Below, one piece after another: positions 14,062-16,936 of a stretch of DNA of 16,936 bases. Numbering within the stretch: the stretch's first letter is position 1; each line of letters begins with the position of its first letter. The notes under the pieces are model-generated. The model searched no databases. It had not been told where the DNA came from and worked only from the letters and a program-made list of their open reading frames with translations. The translations under genes and the position numbers were made by a program. The DNA is from Microbacteriaceae bacterium. Its GTDB lineage: Bacteria > Actinomycetota > Actinomycetes > Actinomycetales > Microbacteriaceae. The DNA is taken from NCBI GenBank assembly GCA_012511645.1, contig JAAZFP010000025.1, positions 1 to 16,936 on the forward strand, in the 5' to 3' direction.

Positions 14062-15045
14062 TCAGCGATCCTTGCGCCGCACAAAAGCGAAGGCGAGTGC
14101 CATGATAAACACGCCGCCCTTCACAATGTCTTGAGCGTAGTACGGAAACTTCAGCATGGTGAGCCCGTTCAGCGAGACCCCGATCAGCACGGCACCCACG
14201 AGTGTGCCGACGACGCTCGGCTTCTTCTGCCCAAACAGCGCGTATCCCACATAGGCAGCCGCGACCGCGTCCATAAGCAGCGGAGCACCCGCCTCGATCT
14301 GACCGCTGCCGATGCGCGCGGTCAGCACAATGCCGCCGAGCGCAGCCAACGCGCCGCTGATGACGTACGCAAGCACCCGCAGCCGACCCACGGGCAGTCC
14401 CATGTGACGCGCTGCCTCTTCGTTGCCGCCGACGAGGTACATGGAGCGGCCCGTCGTGGTCTTATTCACAAACAGGTAGGCCAGCACCCCAACCACCGCA
14501 AGCAAGATCACCGGGAACGGAATGCCCAGCACGGTGCCGCGGCCGATGAAGCTGAACGAGGGCGTGATGATGCCCGAGTCAGGGCTCGGGGTCACTGATT
14601 TACCCGCCGTGATCGTGCGCTGCACTCCACTCACGAGAAAGAGCATGGCGAGGGTTGCGAGCAGGTCGGGCAAGCCAAGCTTCACAATGAGAAAGCCGTT
14701 GACGAGGCCCACTGCGATGCCGCACAGAATTGGTACGAGGATCGCGACCGGCGTCTCCATGCGGAAGTCGATCATCATCGACGCCGCAACAATCGTGGAG
14801 AGACTCGTCACCGACCCCACGGAGACATCAAAACCGTTCACCACCAGGGAGAAGGTGACCGCAAGCGCGAGCAAGGCGCTCACGACAATGGATCGCAGAA
14901 TGTCCATCAGATTGCCCGCAGTGAAGAAGTTTTCGTTCGCGAACGCAAACACCGCAATCACGATGAGAATCACAAACACTGCGGCATTGCGCATGAGAAA
15001 CTCACGCCATTTGGGAGCGCGAACAGCAGACTGAGTGACGGTCAT
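14062..15045 (-). CDS. Sugar-type ABC transporter permease (RbsC family)
   Basis: This 327-residue membrane protein of the BPD_transp_2 fold forms the channel of a ribose/xylose/galactose-type importer. It has about nine or ten hydrophobic segments, from residue 20 onward. LAVTFSLVVNGFDVSVGSV (61-79) matches the conserved region with a glycine- and acid-containing membrane stretch. The cytoplasmic loop TTGRSMYLVGGNEEAARHMG (197-216) followed by SGALAALGG (230-238) is the family's ATPase-contacting segment. The gene overlaps the ATPase by ATGA (15042-15045), so the two are coupled. Only one permease gene is present, so the channel is presumably a homodimer, as in RbsC. The imported compound is not predictable. 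Confidence 0.94.
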   Translation of the reverse strand: MTVTQSAVRAPKWREFLMRNAAVFVILIVIAVFAFANENFFTAGNLMDILRSIVVSALLALAVTFSLVVNGFDVSVGSVTSLSTIVAASMMIDFRMETPVAILVPILCGIAVGLVNGFLIVKLGLPDLLATLAMLFLVSGVQRTITAGKSVTPSPDSGIITPSFSFIGRGTVLGIPFPVILLAVVGVLAYLFVNKTTTGRSMYLVGGNEEAARHMGLPVGRLRVLAYVISGALAALGGIVLTARIGSGQIEAGAPLLMDAVAAAYVGYALFGQKKPSVVGTLVGAVLIGVSLNGLTMLKFPYYAQDIVKGGVFIMALAFAFVRRKDR

Positions 15046-16517
15046 TCGACCTCACTCCTTTCGGTAAACATCAGATCGATGGGAGTCAATTCGGCGGCTG
15101 GCCGTTCAAGATCGACGCCGTCGCGCCCCAGCACGATCACGCGATCGGCGATGCGCAGCGCATCGTCGGGCTCCTGAGTGAGGTAGAGCACGCCCGCCCC
15201 CTCGGCAGCCAGCTGCTCAATCGAGCGAAAGATTGCCTCTTTCGCGGCAACGTCCACGCCCTTCATCGGCTCGTCGAGAATGAGCACGGTGCGGCCATCA
15301 ACACTCGCCCATTTGGCAATCGCAACTTTCTGCTGATTGCCGCCAGACATGCGTCTGAGCAGCTGGTCAGCACGCGGGGGTTGCACGTCATAGCGCGCAA
15401 TGACCTCGTCGGCGTGCGTGCGCTCGCGGCGTGAACGAATGATCCCTCGAAACCCGATCGCGAAGTGCGTTTGCACTGATTCATCAAGCCAGATGCCCTG
15501 GGTGCGACGTTCTTCAGGAACGAGCGCGAGCCCGGTTTTGCGCGCATCAATCGCACTCGAGATCGTGCGACTTTCACCAGAAAATTCGGCACGATAGGGT
15601 CGGTGCAGACCAAACAGGGTGCGCGCAAGCGTCGTCTTCCCTGAGCCGAGAGGGCCGTACACGGCAACAATCTCGCCCTCGCCCACGGTCAGATTGAATG
15701 GTGTTCTTCCGCGACCCAAATCAAGTGCTGTCGCCCGCAGCACCGGGGCCGCAGTCGACGCGGCGCGCGCGGTGCGCTGGGCGGTCGTGACCTCGCCAGT
15801 AATTGCCGCAACGACCTCGTCCGTGCTGGTGTCGGCAATCGGCTTGTGCAGCGACACACGCCCACCGCGCAGCACTGAGACCTCGTCCGCGATCCGAAAC
15901 ACCTCGCCGAGCCGGTGCGAAATAAAGACGATGCCGATGCCCTCGTCCGTCAAGGTTTCGACGATGCCATAGAAGCGCTCCGTCTCGGCCGCATCAAACG
16001 CAGAAGTGGGCTCATCCAAGAACAAGTAGCGAGCGTTGCCGGCAGCGGCTCGCACGAGCAGCAATACCTGCTTTTCATACAGACTGAGCTGATCGACTCT
16101 GCGGTTCGGGTCGAGATCAACCCCGTAGCGACCGAGGATCTCCCTCGCTCGAGCGGCGTTCTTTTTCGCAGAGAACAACGTACGACGTTCACTCCGCAGT
16201 GTTGCTGCGAGCAGATTTTCGTGCACTGTGGCGTCGGGCACGAGCGCACGGTCGACCTCCTGCGCAAGCAGCGCAACCCCGCGACGCAGCGCGTCAGCGG
16301 GGTTCGCAAAGGTCACCGGTTCACCGTCGAGGCGTATCTCCCCCGAGGTCGGCGGGAAGAAGCCTGCGGCGAGGTGCACGAGCGTGCTCTTTCCGGCGCC
16401 ATTCATGCCTAAGAGTGCGTGCACACGACCAGCGGTGACGGCCAAGTTCACCTCTCGGAGAACCGGGCCGTCACCGTAGTCGTGGCTGATGCCGGTGAGC
16501 GTGAGCGACGAAGTCAC
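15042..16517 (-). CDS. Sugar-type ABC transporter ATPase with two NBDs (RbsA family)
   Basis: This 491-residue cytoplasmic protein carries two fused nucleotide-binding domains, the layout of RbsA/MglA/XylG. NBD1: Walker A GMNGAGKST (37-45), Q86, Walker B ending D168-E169, and H201 in the H-loop. Its signature reads LSLYEKQ (144-150) rather than the usual LSxGQxQ. NBD2: Walker A GPLGSGKTT (288-296), signature MSGGNQQK (390-397), Walker B D415-E416. The H-loop position is Q448 where other RbsA-like second domains often have serine. One composite site may therefore be much weaker than the other. The start is GTG (16515-16517), overlapping the binding-protein stop as GTGA. Confidence 0.94.
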   Translation of the reverse strand: MTSSLTLTGISHDYGDGPVLREVNLAVTAGRVHALLGMNGAGKSTLVHLAAGFFPPTSGEIRLDGEPVTFANPADALRRGVALLAQEVDRALVPDATVHENLLAATLRSERRTLFSAKKNAARAREILGRYGVDLDPNRRVDQLSLYEKQVLLLVRAAAGNARYLFLDEPTSAFDAAETERFYGIVETLTDEGIGIVFISHRLGEVFRIADEVSVLRGGRVSLHKPIADTSTDEVVAAITGEVTTAQRTARAASTAAPVLRATALDLGRGRTPFNLTVGEGEIVAVYGPLGSGKTTLARTLFGLHRPYRAEFSGESRTISSAIDARKTGLALVPEERRTQGIWLDESVQTHFAIGFRGIIRSRRERTHADEVIARYDVQPPRADQLLRRMSGGNQQKVAIAKWASVDGRTVLILDEPMKGVDVAAKEAIFRSIEQLAAEGAGVLYLTQEPDDALRIADRVIVLGRDGVDLERPAAELTPIDLMFTERSEVE

Positions 16518-16936
16518 TTGGCGTGTTGCTCGTGCAGGGTCTTGATCCAGGCTGGCCAGGTTGACTCATCTGCGTTCCAGGCTGGCACGTACTCAACGAG
16601 CTCAACGAAGCTGATCTCTTCCTCCGGCAGGTCTGCCTTGGTGATCAGTGCCGGCTCCACCAGCAGGTTGCCGTCGGCTTCGCCCGCGGCCTTTGCCCAC
16701 GCGAGACGTACCTGCGAGCGGCCGATCGTTGCCGGGTTGGTTGCCGATGCTGCGCGGAAGTCAACGACTTCGTCCCAGAAGAACGGGAGCTCCTGGTCAG
16801 TGAGATCGACCGTGTACACCGCGACATCGCTGCGGCCAGCGTCTGACAGCGCAGTCATCGCACCACGGGTGAACTCATTCCAGTGGCTCCAGATCGCCTG
16901 CACATCACCGTCGGCGGGGTTGGCGCTGAGCAGTGC
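16514..16936 (-). CDS. ABC transporter substrate-binding protein, C-terminal part (runs off right edge)
   Basis: The minus strand is open from base 16936 to the stop at 16514-16516, giving 140 residues of C-terminus; the signal peptide and ligand-binding N-lobe are outside. The segment opening with SANPADGDVQAIWSHWNEFTRGAM fits the C-lobe of periplasmic-binding-protein-like sugar receptors (Peripla_BP_4), where the 'count-of-molecules' helix follows a short loop. Supporting evidence is position: it directly precedes and overlaps an RbsA-like ATPase and an RbsC-like permease. The late segment rich in Trp and acidic residues (SFVELVEYVPAWNADESTWPAW region near the end, in parts) is plausible for such a tail. 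In an actinobacterium it would be a lipoprotein anchored outside the membrane, which cannot be checked here. Confidence 0.8.
   Translation of the reverse strand, partial: ALLSANPADGDVQAIWSHWNEFTRGAMTALSDAGRSDVAVYTVDLTDQELPFFWDEVVDFRAASATNPATIGRSQVRLAWAKAAGEADGNLLVEPALITKADLPEEEISFVELVEYVPAWNADESTWPAWIKTLHEQHAK

Overview
The window looks like chromosome of a high-GC actinobacterium, most likely a member of the Microbacteriaceae (Leucobacter-like). This rests on base composition, codon use, frequent GTG starts, and the run parA-like, scpA, scpB, rluB, tyrA, cmk, der. The same run without tyrA is familiar from mycobacteria. The family-level assignment is inference. I see no mobile element, CRISPR array, tRNA or rRNA.

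Layout, left to right: (1) 1-939, minus strand, N-terminal 313 residues of an MFS transporter running off the left edge. (2) 1048-1371, rpsO with its terminator and a structured leader. (3) 1525-3290, a Nudix hydrolase (plus) whose 3' end overlaps a convergent YhhN-type membrane protein (minus), then an RraA-family protein (minus). (4) 3385-4596, a CPA2-type cation/proton antiporter (plus), converging on der across 90 bp that hold one copy of an exact 25-bp direct repeat; the other copy runs over the end of der. (5) 4687-11224, minus-strand housekeeping operon transcribed parA-like, scpA, scpB, rluB, tyrA, cmk, der, with junctions ranging from a 16-nt overlap to a 37-nt gap. It combines chromosome organisation (ParA, ScpAB), rRNA modification and ribosome assembly (RluB, Der), CMP recycling (Cmk) and tyrosine synthesis (TyrA). 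(6) 11354-16936, minus-strand accessory operon transcribed substrate-binding protein (cut by the right edge), sugar-type ABC ATPase, permease, LVIVD-repeat protein, GlcD-like FAD oxidase. Three of its four junctions are 4-nt ATGA/GTGA overlaps; the permease-LVIVD junction is an 83-nt gap.

The operon in (6) is the best candidate for something undescribed: a ribose-family importer coupled to a predicted beta-propeller protein and an FAD-dependent 2-hydroxyacid-type oxidase, with no recognisable sugar kinase or isomerase in the window. Its substrate cannot be read from the sequence.

Four singly transcribed genes (MFS, Nudix, rraA, antiporter) have a TANNNT -10-like hexamer only 6-7 nt before the start codon, which suggests leaderless transcripts. 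Genes inside the operons more often carry Shine-Dalgarno sequences or overlapping stop/start codons. Several starts were set downstream of the longest reading frame on that basis (yhhN-like, rraA, der, tyrA, scpB). No stretch longer than 300 bases lacks a gene.
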